From NCBI GenBank assembly GCA_030180135.1, contig CM058239.1, positions 68,517,823 to 68,581,822 of the forward strand: 64,000 bases of DNA, in the 5' to 3' direction. Under the pieces are notes generated by a model that did not search any database, had not been told where the DNA came from, and was given only the letters and a program-made list of their open reading frames with translations. How positions within the stretch are numbered: position 1 is the stretch's first letter; every line of letters starts with the position of its first letter. Source of the DNA: Orychophragmus violaceus. Its lineage: Eukaryota > Streptophyta > Magnoliopsida > Brassicales > Brassicaceae. A program made the translations under genes and the position numbers. Shown here one piece after another: positions 43,738 through 54,729 of this stretch.

Positions 43738-44334
43738 CTAATGTCTCAAGCCATTACAACCAAGTATGACATCAACATTTCCCAGTTCTTGAGAGATGAG
43801 TTTAGATGTGAAGGCAGTTTGATTTAATTGGAAAGTGACTGATCGGTAAATTCCTAAAGCTTGAAGCATCAGGCCATTTCCCAGTAACACATCAAGACTG
43901 CTATCCACAGAAAGTTGTAACTGCAGCCTTTGCACAACCACTGGTGAAATGAAGTTGTTTGATGCTCCGCTATCAAGCATGAGAATCACCTCCCTGTTGT
44001 TGATTCTTCCTATGAGTTTAGTTGTCTTTGTAGAATCAATTCCAATGAATGAGTTAAGAGATAGAGTACAAAGTTCTTGTTGCATCAGTTGTAGTTTCTC
44101 TTCTTTACTGGCTGTATAATCGTCCAATACTTCCATCTCTATATCATTCACATTTGTCAACACCCTCGGAGATCTATAGGGACATTCATGCTCTTTTGAC
44201 AAAATACCTTTAAACATAAAGCAAAGCTTATCCCTTCGCATTGCATCAAGCTCCACATCTGTAAAGTTTTTTTGTGGTCGTATACTTTGTTGTGGTCGTA
44301 TGCTTTGTTGACTGCCTGATCTTGAATCGTTCAT
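43738..44334 (-). pseudogene. Gypsy Gag end and protease
   Basis: Open for 198 codons. The N-terminus has a degenerate zinc-knuckle region (KLCFMFKGILSKEHEC, where the second cysteine is lost). It is followed by a retropepsin with active-site LMLDSGASNNFIS and a second-strand motif ending DVILG. It lies between the gag relic and RT in normal gypsy order. Confidence 0.82.
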
Positions 44335-44439
44335 TGTATTTGCCTCTCCTCTTTGTCTTTCCCCATTAGTCCGACTTATGTACTGAGAAACATGTTGTTT
44401 TTCTGTTGGTATGCTCGAGTCTGAGTAGTTCTAGTATGA

Positions 44440-44740
44440 TTGTTGGTTGCTTCACTTACTACTTTACAAAAAACATTGGACTCCATTTTCAACACAGCTG
44501 GCTAGCTGATCTAAACTTTGGCAAACCTTGGGGATCCTTCATATGATTCACCTCTTTCATCTCTTGATTGAGACCATTATAGAAAATACGCTCCAAATGA
44601 GAATCCTCCAAACCAGGGACCTGAGCAGATAAGTCCGCAAATTCAGAAATGTACTCTGAAATTGATCCATTCTGCTTTATCGCAAACAACTTCGTACTTG
44701 GCTCATCGATTCTGAAAATCGCATTACCAACATTTTCATT
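44440..44740 (-). pseudogene. Gypsy Gag fragment
   Basis: The retrotransposon Gag segment IKQNGSISEYISEFADLSAQ, then LERIFYNGLNQEMKEV, matches the C-terminal part of chromovirus Gag. The upstream Gag is absent: copia-type sequence begins at about 44741. Confidence 0.8.
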
Positions 44741-45433
44741 CTATTGTTCTTATGTTTTTATAGAATTAAGTTGTTCTTCTTCACGAATCACTTTCGCATA
44801 CCTCTTTCCCAAATCAGGCAGTTCATCGGCTTCAATGATTAAGTTGACCACATTCCTAAAACGTGGTTCATCTAGTCCCATGATGAACATGTTCATCTTC
44901 TTTTTCCTTTTCATACTTTTATGTAGCACTACACGTAAAAGTAGGCAGAGGTTTGTAAGTTTTCATCTCATCCCACTTGGTTGCTAAACTCCCATAGTAC
45001 TCCATCACCGATCGTCTATTTGGTCGATGCCAACTGTTCCATGAGCTGGTTCACCCTGACTTTGTTTCCAACCAAAATTCTTCTTTTGATATTTCCCCAC
45101 AGTTTATAAGCATTTGTTATAAACGTGACATTGGACCTTAATCTAGATTCGATCAACGCACGAACACCTCACGATCATGGAGTTCACACTTAGCCACGTC
45201 TCTAGGATAGTATCATCTTCACTCAATTGGGGTAAAAAACCGTCGATGAAGCATTTTTTCTTTTTGCTCGAAGAATTAAACATCTCCATTGACAATTCAT
45301 TGTAATTATCCCTTTTTAGTTGTACCGAAGTGATTATTGCGCCAAGATTATATAAGGAATATGGTGATACCACCATAATTTCTTCCTGTTTTGCTACAAT
45401 ATTAAGCTTAGATTGATCTTAGCTCTGATACCA
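44741..45433 (-). pseudogene. Copia Gag fragment with tRNA-iMet PBS
   Basis: On the minus strand from 45376 there is a copia-type N-terminal motif (NLGAIITSVQLKRDNYNELS) and CFIDGFLPQLSEDD. UBN2-like pieces follow in broken frames (KVRVNQLMEQLA near 45060) and fade out at about 44750. The PBS complement GCTCTGATACCA is at 45422-45433. This is the 5' end of a different element fused to the gypsy remnant. Confidence 0.72.
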
Positions 45434-45580
45434 TGTGAAATAATAGAATATGTTGATATTATTGACAAACTTTCTAAGGTTTAAATACAACAGTAGATAT
45501 CAATTATTGACATTATCTCTAAGTTAGAAAATATTCATCTCTAACTTCTTATCTTTATTTATAAGATATAGAAAATATAA
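45434..45580 (-). repeat. Probable copia LTR, partial
   Basis: AT-rich sequence next to the PBS, ending on the minus strand in TTTCACA. The far end could not be fixed, and no second copy lies in the window. Confidence 0.45.
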
Positions 45581-46229
45581 TTGGGAAAAATGCTAAATAA
45601 TACTTGAACTCTTCAAATCTGGCAAAAAAATTACCTCAATTCCATGCCTGTCCAAAAAATACATAAACTTGTATTGGACTTCTTAAATATACACAAACTA
45701 TTAGTTGACTTTGCCAATTTGACACGCCGTTATCTAAGTTAACAAATTAATTAAATGGCATTTAGTTGACCGTTTAATGTGTCGTTAAGTCTAAACGACG
45801 TCGTTTTAGACACTAATCTGAATAATCAAAAAACAATAAAAATCTGCCTAACACAAGCCTCGAACTTAAGTTTTGAAGGCATGAGAGAAGGTTTGGTTGC
45901 CACTAGGCCATTGTATTTCATCAAAGTATATTGGACAAAAATTATACTTATAACGAATAAGAGATCCTTTCATTAAAACCCCAAATCAACAAAGAAAACT
46001 TAATCTCTGTAATTTCTCATCATTGCTGGGTCATACCGTTATCTTCAACACCATTTTCACTCTAGGTTTGAGTTTCTTGAAAAGTAAGTTCGAAATACCT
46101 GGAAATATGCAACGGACAAGAGAACACACTGAAGAGATTATTCTTACACATGACAGCTCCATCATCATCTCGTGACATGATTTCCCAAGAAAACCTCTCT
46201 AAGCTGCAAGGAACAAGTCAATAGCTTCC
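45581..46229. other. Unassigned AT-rich DNA with possible transposon terminus
   Basis: Begins GGGAAAAATGCTAAATAAT, the look of a Mutator-like terminal repeat, and contains an AACGACGTCGTTTTAGACAC-type word near 45795. No matching inverted end was found to the right. No gene is seen. Confidence 0.3.
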
Positions 46230-46241
46230 ACAAAACATGTC

Positions 46242-46725
46242 GTGGACTTACCATTTAAGCCCCTCACCATAACATTTCAAGAACTGAACTATTACGTCGA
46301 CGTTCCTGTGGTACAAGCATCTATTTCATTCTTGGTTAATAATAACCATTTTCCAACTGCAAATGATGCATATAAATCCATGGATCTTTGCCAATCTCAG
46401 GAGATGAGAGGTCAAGGATACACTGAGAAGAAACTGCAGCTTCTCTCGAACATCACCGGAGCTTTCAGGCCCGGCGTTCTAACGGCGTTAATGGGAATCA
46501 GTGGAGCCGGAAAACCACTCTGCTAGACGTTCTCGCCGGAAGAAAAACAAGTGGATACATCGATGGAGACATCAGAATCAGCGGATTCCGTAAAATCCAA
46601 GAAACGTTCGCAAGAGTCTCAGGCTACTGCGAGCAAACATATATACACTCACCGAACACTGTCGAAGAATCCTTAATTTACTCCGCGTGGCTCCGTCTAG
46701 TTCCAGAAATCGATCCCAAAAGATT
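46242..46725 (+). pseudogene. PDR-type ABCG transporter gene fragment (second nucleotide-binding domain)
   Basis: Starts at the linker MDLPFKPLTITFQELNYYVD, continues after a 90-bp GT-AG intron (46311-46400) with EMRGQGYTEKKLQLLSNITG, AFRPGVLTALMGISGAGK and, in a shifted frame, LDVLAGRKTSGYIDGDIRIS, ETFARVSGYCEQ and YSAWLRLVPEIDPK. This matches the second NBD of full-size ABCG (PDR) transporters, which export hormones, waxes and defence compounds at the plasma membrane. One base is missing in the A run of the Walker A motif (near 46515). Homology ends at about 46725, so Walker B and the membrane domain are absent. The retained intron shows a DNA-level copy, not a retrocopy. Confidence 0.85.
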
Positions 46726-47506
46726 AGGTTTTCTTTGTTGGATCACCTCTGTGATGTTCACCCAACTCAGCCCCTAAGCCAGGTTTTTTACTTCAACCTC
46801 ACTTTTCTTAAGAAAATTTAATATAAAGGGTCTTTCTCTTTGATGTTCAGGCGAGGATTTTTTCTTCAGTTTTGCTGATTGTAAAATGTGATCCAACACA
46901 GCTCCTCGAGCTTCATGGGATGGACCACCTCTGATGTTTCTACGCATGTGAACCTCATGTCAGGCCGTTTCTTTATCCGTGTTTTTATATCAATTTCTCT
47001 CTTTTGTTGGATACATATGAGTCTTTGTATCTTCTTTTGCGATAGATATCATTGCTTTTTGTGGACTTTATCTCTTTCAAGAGAGTCGAAATTTTGATTT
47101 CATTGTTTATGATAGCACGAGAATCTTCATGATGGTCATGTCAGTGTTGTTTCCAAATGATATATCTCATATGTTGTTTATCGTCCTTGTAAAGCTGCTC
47201 TGAAGAGGGAGATTCCCCTTTTAACTCTTGGGAAATTAGGTCATATAGCTAAAAAAGAGACACAAATTAATAAAATAAAAAATGCTTTTGAGGGTAAGTA
47301 AAAAAGACTTTTAACCCATCATCTTCACTTTATTTTCTGACAATTATTTTTCTTACTTTTTTATTTTCTCCGTTTTATCTTTTTCACAACCTCTCTCCTT
47401 CTTTTTGTAACTTTATATGTTTCACTTTTCACCGGTCAACATTTTAAGTTTTGACGCTCCTTACCAAACCTTTTTTCATCGAAGTCTTTTTATTTCTCTT
47501 GACTTA
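46726..47506. other. Unassigned intergenic DNA
   Basis: No recognised gene or repeat. The part from 46740 to 47100 is T-rich and resembles UTR or intron sequence; 47280-47480 is AT-rich. Confidence 0.4.
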
Positions 47507-48940
47507 ATATACAGATGTAGTAGACTATTTTTAATATCTCTCATGAAATAGTCGTATACTTTGAAAAATATGATGTAATTAATCTTATAATAATAGTTAA
47601 CTATGTACGTTATAATATAGTAGTTGACTATCTTGGCAAAGTATTTCAATATAAATTATAAAATAGTTGTCTATATAACTTATCTTATTTTAAATAGATG
47701 ATGTAACTTATCTTATCTAAATAGATAACTATGTACGTTATAAAATAATAGTGGCTATCTTATCAAAATATTTCAATGTAAATTATAAAATAGTAGAAAA
47801 GTAGTTGGCTATGTACATTCAGTATTCGAATACATCATCGAATATAACTAAGATTGAATGTCAAACATATCCAACTATTTTTCAACAATTTATCCGCACG
47901 GAATAGTTGTATACTTTTAAAGATGATGTAATATATCTTATCTAAATAGTCAACTATGTATATTTTAAAATAGTAGTTGGCTATTTTTATCAAAGTATTC
48001 CAATGTAAATTATAAAATAGTTGAAAAGTAGTTGACTATATAATTCCAATATTCGAATAAAATAGTTCAAAATTATAAAATAGTTGAAAAGTAGTTGACT
48101 ATGTACATCCAGTATTCGAATACATCAAGATTGGATGTCAAACATATCCAACTACTTTTTAAACATTTTATCCATGTGAAATAGTCGTAAACTTTTAAAG
48201 ATATGATGTAATTTATCTTATCTAAATAGTTAACTGTGTACGTTATAAAATAGTAGTTGGCCATTTTATTAAAGTCTTCTAATGTAAATAATAAATAGTT
48301 GACTATGTACGTTATAAAAGTAGTTGACTATGTACATCCAATATTCGAAATAGTGTAAATTATAAAATAGGTGAAAAGTAGTGGGCTATGTACATCCAAT
48401 ATGAGAGAAAACATGGTGAGATCCCTCTTCCAGCTTCAACTCTAATCCGAAACATCGAGAGAATGATCCGGAACAGAATCACTTCTATTGCGGGTTTGGG
48501 AGCTACGAATTACAAAGGATCAATGAGTGTTTGGTTCACTAGTAGGCAATCAAATTAAGTTCAGATTGTAAAATTTGTTTCTGTCTGCTTCGGTATGCAA
48601 AGATTGTATTCTCAATCTGATGTAAAAACGTATTTTTCTTTTTGAATCAATTTAACATTTTTTCAAAAAAAAAAAAAAAATATGTACATCCAATATTTGA
48701 ATAAATCATTGAGTATAATTAAGATTGGATGTCAAACATATCCAACTATTTTTCAACAATTTATCCACGTAAAATATTCGTATACTTTTAAAGATATGAT
48801 GTAATTTATCTTATCTAAAAGTTAACTATGTACTTTATAAAATAGTAGTTAGCTATCTTATTAAAGTATTCCAATGTAAATTATAAAATAGTTGAAAAGT
48901 AGTTGGCTATGTACATCTAGTATTCGAATACAGTATAAAG
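47507..48940. repeat. AT-rich tandem repeat array, unit about 280 bp
   Basis: About four diverged units. Anchors are GGATGTCAAACATATCCAAC near 47855, 48134 and 48730 (the first with one change) and TATGATGTAATTTATCTTATCT near each; a first partial unit lies at 47530-47700. Inside each unit the words TAGTTGGCTAT/TAGTTGACTAT and ATAAAATAGTTGAAAAG recur. The spacing between the second and third anchors is doubled by a LINE stub inserted at 48403. Confidence 0.8.
48403..48680 (+). mobile_element. 5'-truncated LINE stub with poly(A)
   Basis: A 278-bp insertion ending in 16 A and flanked by a 16-bp duplication TATGTACATCCAATAT (48387-48402, 48681-48696). Its first 150 bp encode the very end of a LINE ORF2 (STLIRNIERMIRNRITSI, then SMSVWFTSRQSN and a stop). 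A short 3' UTR follows. Confidence 0.85.
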
Positions 48941-49376
48941 TAGACAACTACTCTGGTCGAAACAGACAAAAGCAGCTGTCACTTTCCATCGGTACTTTAT
49001 ATTCCAAAAAGCATATATCACTTTTTTGCAGGTCTAAAACTTGTATGCATGGAAAAAGCAAGGGTAAAATTGCCCAACTTAACGTGTGAATTTCATTGTG
49101 TTGTGCTAGTTTCCTAATTTTCATGGTCAACTTGCTATGGAGTAAGTTTTGACCACTTTTTGTAATATTCACCAAATTAACCCTTAACTCTTTATGGTTT
49201 CCAAAATAAAATCATCCTGATTGCGTCTCTCAGAAGCTTGTCATGGCTTTGTCAGAGTCGAGGTATTCATCTACATACCAACTCCAAGCCGACAGGTGTC
49301 ATCTCTAGATCCCATTCTTTGGTACCTCAATGCATCCCTTTCAAGTCTTTTCTTGTCTTTGTAATTCAGTAAGATG
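48941..49376. other. Unassigned DNA between tandem array and gypsy leader
   Basis: No gene is supported. The part from 49200 may be further gypsy leader, but its counterpart lies outside the window on the left. Confidence 0.4.
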
Positions 49377-50001
49377 TGGAAAAGTCTCCTCTTCCTATGA
49401 AATATGTCGGCATGTGAGGCAGAAGAAATGTAGGTTTATGTACTGCAAAGTATCTGGCATGATCTCACTCATGCCCAGTTTCGCACTCAGAGAAAGCTTC
49501 AACAGTAAGTCAGGATCAAACTGATTGGTTTTACCTATCCCAAACTCTCAACTCTCTGTAAACACTCTTAAGACTGAAGAATACGTGTATCGAATGAATC
49601 AAGAGAAATACATATTTTAAAGTAGATTACAACTGAGCTCTCATAACGAACACATAAGCAATCCCGATCTCATATTGATCGACAAGTTCAGACTCATAAC
49701 GTCTAGAACCAATTAACAATCAAAGCATGAAATGGGAAAGGTTCAAACAAACTATTAACTCGGTTTCTATAAAGCTTCAAGACTTCTTCTAACAGAAAAA
49801 CCTCTAACTCCAGCCAATGCTTAACTTTCCTTTTTAATTTGACTTCTCAGTTAATTGTTGAATCCACATCAGCTCCCGCCAATTCCACGTTATCCTCATT
49901 CAGATTATTCTTCTTTTTCGATAGTAAGCTTGGTTGTATCTATCAATAATCCCCCAAGAAAATCAAGTTTTCCATCAAGCTTGCATAAAGAAAACATTTG
50001 C
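49377..50001 (-). repeat. Gypsy leader fragment (second copy)
   Basis: Colinear with 1-634, with scattered substitutions and small indels. It ends at the PBS beside LTR gamma and is probably an untranslated leader of the minus-strand gypsy family. Confidence 0.65.
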
Positions 50002-50025
50002 CGATCGGCAACGGAGCCAAAAACT
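50002..50025 (-). other. tRNA-Asp-like primer-binding site
   Basis: The minus strand reads TGGCTCCGTTGCCGATCG next to LTR gamma. It differs by substitutions from the copy at 27921. Confidence 0.55.
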
Positions 50026-51078
50026 TGATATGCTCAAAGTTTACCTCCCTAGAGCTACATTACAAAAGCACAGGACGAAATCGTCGTATAAAAGAGGCCG
50101 AATCCTAAGAGACTCTAGTTCACACAATAGATTTTTTTCCGAAATAAGCTAATGATATCAATACAAATGTAATAGCAATGCGAAAAAATAGATATAGATC
50201 AATAAGACAAAGCGTTAGGGTTAGAGAAATTCTCAGGAAATCAAGAATATAAGCAAATCAATCAATCAAGATCCAAATTAAGCAATGTTATTGAACTCGA
50301 ATCACTACATTATATATGTCTAAATCTTAGGATCTTAAATTTATTTGCAGATCCTAAAGTCTAAACAAACATTAAATGCATGTTTGATTGTTCACAAAAC
50401 AACTAAACAAACCTCCTTTGAAGATAAGTATTTTGCTCACTCTAGATTAATTATCCTAAGGTCTAAGTTCCAGGTGATCAGTCTAGAATTAGCCTTGAGC
50501 ACAACCTAGTTGAAGAATTAATCAAGTTATGAATCATAACTAACCAATAAACATAAAATTCCATGAAATCCCTTATCAGAATCCTTAACCTAACAAGGAA
50601 AACTACTCATACATGTCAATTGAATCAATAAAAATTTTGAATAGAAAAATGAATAAGATAATAGAATAAAATAAATTGGGGTTCAAAATCTCTCTATCGA
50701 AGTATAAGATCAGCTCTAAAAGATCTCAAACTCTAAAACTCAAAGTTTGATGAAAGATAGCCTAAACAATTTCTAATAAAACCTAAATATAGTATAAACA
50801 CGATTTGGGGTTATAATGTAAATAGTGAAAAATATTGTAAATATTTCAAAGTCTTTAAAATCTCGATGGATTTGTGGAAACGGGGTCGGGGTCGATCAAC
50901 ACAAATGGCCATGATAGGCAGTGACTTTGATCTTCTCGGCTACAATATCCAAAAAGCTCCATAATCTCCAAATGATCTCCAAAAATGTATAAACATGTAA
51001 ATGATTCGAAAAGATTCGAAAACACACATAAAATACTCAAAATATATACATAAAACCCCTAAAAATCATGATAAATCA
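50026..51078 (-). repeat. Gypsy LTR gamma, uninterrupted
   Basis: A 1053-bp LTR running TGATATGC to AAATCA on the plus strand, colinear with split LTRs alpha and beta. It has a deletion near 50450 relative to alpha. Its dyad (near 50890) reads GTCGATCAAC, with one CpG decayed. Confidence 0.82.
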
Positions 51079-51186
51079 GTTACCGGCAACAACTTATGAT
51101 TCCTGTCCTTTAGTGATTGTTCTAACTCAAAGTTAGCAATTGAACCAAGCTCAAATGGTATAATGGCAGGTGGATCACGTTCATAG
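51079..51186 (-). pseudogene. Gypsy integrase end fragment
   Basis: The last 108 bases of the same integrase as 41217 onward, cut off by element G. Confidence 0.7.
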
Positions 51187-52643
51187 CTCTCTTCTTTATA
51201 AATAAGAGCCCAAAAAGCCCAAAAGCAAAAGAAGAGATTTCATCGAAGCTCTGTCCATCCCGCATCGCATCCACCCCCTCCAGAGAGTAGATCTAGGGCT
51301 TCTACATCGTTTGGTATTGAAGGTAATCCCGGAAACCTGTTTTCAGATCTGATTCTTCTTAGGCCGAGATCTAAAACCTCAATATCTTTTTATCCGTAAT
51401 GAATCTGGGAAATCCAAGACCACCATCGCGTTCCTCTCGTCGAGACGAAGCCGTAGCCGTCAACCTCACCCCCATCAGCCGCTGGACGCGCCCGCAATCG
51501 CCAGGAGAAGAATCGGCCGGTACTCCACGCGCCGTCCACACGCCGCCGTCGAGTCAACTCGGCCGGCAACCGAGTCGACTCGGTTGACCGGGTTGTTGAC
51601 GGGTTGACCGGGTCGTTGACCGGGTTGGTCAGCGTTAACCGGGTCAGACCGTTGACTGTTAACCGGTCCGGTTTGGTTCGGTTTAATCTGGTTTGGTTGG
51701 GTTATCCAATTTCAATTTTAATTTCGATTTTAATTTCAATTTCCGGTTTAGGTCGGTTAAGCTGGTTTGAACTGGGTATTTTCAATCGATCATAACTAGC
51801 TCATCCCAAGTCCGATTTAAGCGAATCAAAAGCCTATCTCACTCGATTTCTAGTCCTCTTTCCAGATCTGATGTCATTTCGGGCTAATGGAGCTTCTAAA
51901 TTACCGTTTTGCCCTCTTCTTTGGCTAAGGTGAGGATCGGTATTGATCCTTGCTTATTCCATTTCAATTCCGGACGCAAGTCCTTTGTTAATGTCGTCTT
52001 CCTATGTGATTGATTGTTGAACGTAGAATGGATAGGTTATCACTTAAACCAAAAAAGTTGCTTGTGTGGATTAGGTTGCTGTAGAAATTGATTGACTGGA
52101 CAAGGTACGAGGTTCGTTCCGTGATTGTCCTTGATCGTCAGAGGAGGGTCCTGACGAGCCCTCCCGTGGTGGTGTGTTGTGGTTCGAAGGTTCGCGAGCC
52201 GTTTTTTTGCTGTGGAAAGGGCGTAATGGCCGGTCCGTGGGTGGGATTAGGGGAAGGCAGCCCTAGTCCGCAACCATAGACAGGTAGTTATTTTGTAGGT
52301 TGATTGTAATGTGCTTTCGGGCATTGCGTGCAAGGTGATATTAGCTTAGAACTTGTTTCTTAGTTGTGTGGCGTAAGCCGGGACAGCGGGTTCCTTAAAT
52401 CCGCCCTCATTGGGTAATTGAGTTTGAAACAATTACTCAGTCCTCTTTTCCTTTCCCTGTCCCCGTTTTCTTGCAGGATTCAAATGCTGGATTGAACGAT
52501 CGTGTGACGTTATTGGTGGATTTGTATACGAAGAGAGCGACGGGTTCCTGGGACAAGTTGAGTTGGCATCCCGGTTGGACCAGAATGGGTTCAACGGGTG
52601 CCCTAAAGCCGCGTATCCGGTTTACCGAGAGGCGGGTGTTACA
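51187..52643 (+). repeat. Element G 5' LTR, truncated at its left end
   Basis: Homologous to 54529-56124. The junction with the gypsy fragment lies just upstream of the TATA-like box. A segment of the long frame present in the other LTR (around 54870-54980) is missing here, and that frame is short (51399-51587). Confidence 0.85.
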
Positions 52644-54419
52644 ATTTGGTATCAAAGCCTAGGTTAAGATCTCCGAGTGCCATCCTAGGAGATCAGCTTT
52701 CGTTGTTTTCCAAAAACCTTGTTTTCAAATCTTTTTCCAAAGTGTTTGCGAATTTTTCATAAAATGGTTACTTTGCGAAAGTTTTTTCAAGCACCAACTA
52801 TATCATAGATTGTTCTCCACGCCGGTCCTAATCTAGAAAGAATTTATCCTTGCAGGTTGGCGTTAGTGTCTTCAAACCTTAGTGGTGCTACTGCCATTAA
52901 GATGTGCGCCGAGAGGTATGTCGTGATGTGTGCCGTTGAGGTGTATGTTGGGGTGTATGTTGTGGTGTGCGCCTATAGGGCAGTCAGTACTAATGAGGTG
53001 TACTGGGGGTCATCGTCTGTTCAGAGCGTTGTTCAACCAGGCGTGCGAGGGTGATCAAGATGTGGAGACGTTCACCGGAGAGACTACATCGGGAGTGTAG
53101 GAGAGAGTTGCAAGAGTTCCAGGAAGTGCTAGAAGAGTTGCAAGAGGCGTTGGGGGAAGTTACAAGGAGTGCTACAGGAGCTGCAAAAGGTCGATGGAAA
53201 GACCGGATCGCAAGGAGGCCATTTGGAAGTGGCGGTGTTCCGACTGGATTAAGCGTCAATAGTTGTTTGAGTTGCTTGGATCACAAGGAGCAGCAGGAGG
53301 CTATCCAAATCTCTTCTAAGTATGGAATCTTAGAATCAGATTTGTGACATCAACTTTGATGAGTTATGAACCGCTCGTTTGAAGTTTGATCAAGCTGGAA
53401 GCTGCAGGAGATCTTCATAGAATGGCAGACTCGAGAATCAATGGTGGGACCGGAAAGGAAACGGTATGCCCTGGAGTTCTTTGTGGATTACTGGAGCAGC
53501 TAATGGGATTCCACAAGATGGAAAGAAGATCGCATAAGCATTTTGGGAAGTGGCATTGTGGTATGTGGAATTGCCTGGCCAGCCGGACTTCTGTAATTGC
53601 AAGCTCAAGTGGACAAAGCTAGTTATTGGAAATGGAAATCCAACGGAAGAGTGTTAGGAAAAAACTATGGAGGATTGACAAGAAGCTGCAAGGAATAGCA
53701 ACGGAGGGAAAGCTTAATGGGGAAGGAAACCCAAAGGATGGTGGTTGGAAAGCACTACATCTGGATCACAAGGTAGGAAACCTTGAGCTGAAATTCAGAT
53801 TGAAATCGGTTTGGAAATCAGAGTGCGCAGTGGAAGCAAGGCATGGGAGTATATCAGAGGCATGTGGGTCATTCCCCACAAGTCAGTAGCCATAATGGAC
53901 ATGGTTAACCTCATCGTTCACCAAGGGACAGCAAAGATGATGGTTTGTGCGACAGTCGACACCACAGTGCACGGTAATGGAAAACCGTCAAAGAGAATCC
54001 ATTTGGAAGTGGATGACGCACTATGGCAAGGTAATGGAAACGTTGAGGAGAACTGGTTTGAAGCGGAGCATCTCATTCATGTATTAGAACCACTCGAGGG
54101 ATGAGTGTTGTTTCTAACCGTTGGAGACCGACCCTAATGGACATGGGCGGTAGCATGTGGGGTCTTGCATTGCATTTTGGAAGCTGCTATTGGATTGACA
54201 CCAAGGAGAAGGAATCTCCAGAGTGTGGTTTGAAATAGGGGGGGGGGGGGGGGGGAGAAGCAGTCTTCAAGATTCAAGGACATGGTCTTTTCAAGCGGGC
54301 AAGCAATCAAGTCAGTTTCGATCAGCGAAGTTTGCAGAGTTTGGTTGGTAAAGAGTTGCAATGGAGAACTCCCGCCACCGAATTCGGGACGAATTCCTTT
54401 AAGGGGGGGGAGGAGAATT
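52644..54419 (+). other. Element G interior, no recognised coding
   Basis: Starts with the PBS (52647-52659). Several short open frames exist, for example one with an E/L/Q-rich coiled-coil-like start at 53051 (ELQEFQEVLEELQEALGEV), but none matches Gag or Pol. A run of 18 G lies at 54238-54255 and a purine tract at 54399-54418 precedes the LTR. Confidence 0.6.
54238..54255 (+). repeat. Run of 18 G
   Basis: An uninterrupted homopolymer in otherwise mixed sequence, 160 bp before the LTR. Its length may be inaccurate in the assembly. Confidence 0.6.
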
Positions 54420-54527
54420 TGTAATGGCCCTGGCCCACCCTAGTTTAAAATTTTTATAAAAGAAGCGGAAGCCCAGCAACCAAGCCCAAAAGCCCATTCT
54501 TTTCCCCAAAACCCTAGCTCTCTTCTT

Positions 54528-54535
54528 TATAAATA
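54528..54535 (+). promoter_or_regulatory. TATA-like box in G LTR
   Basis: TATAAATA about 110 bp inside the LTR, also present just after the truncated start of the other LTR (51194 region). Placement fits an LTR promoter with transcription into the 54570-56124 part. Confidence 0.5.
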
Positions 54536-54729
54536 AGAGCCTCCACCCTTTGGGAAAAGTAGAAGAAGAGATTTAGTCGAAGCTCTGTCCATCCCGCGTC
54601 GCATCCACCGCCTCCAGAGAGTAGATCTAGGGCTTCTACATCGTTTGGTATTGAAGGTAATCCCGGAAACCTGTTTTCAGATCTGATTCTTATTAGGCCG
54701 AGATCTAAATCCTGCATATCTTTTTATCC

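Noticed and set aside
45581..49200. Complete Mutator-like element enclosing the ABCG fragment
   Set aside because: Only a left GGGAAAAATG-like start was seen; no inverted match or 9-bp duplication was found on the right.
51399..52279. Host gene encoded in the GC-rich part of the G LTR
   Set aside because: The same sequence recurs in the other LTR copy, and the frames are not conserved between the two.
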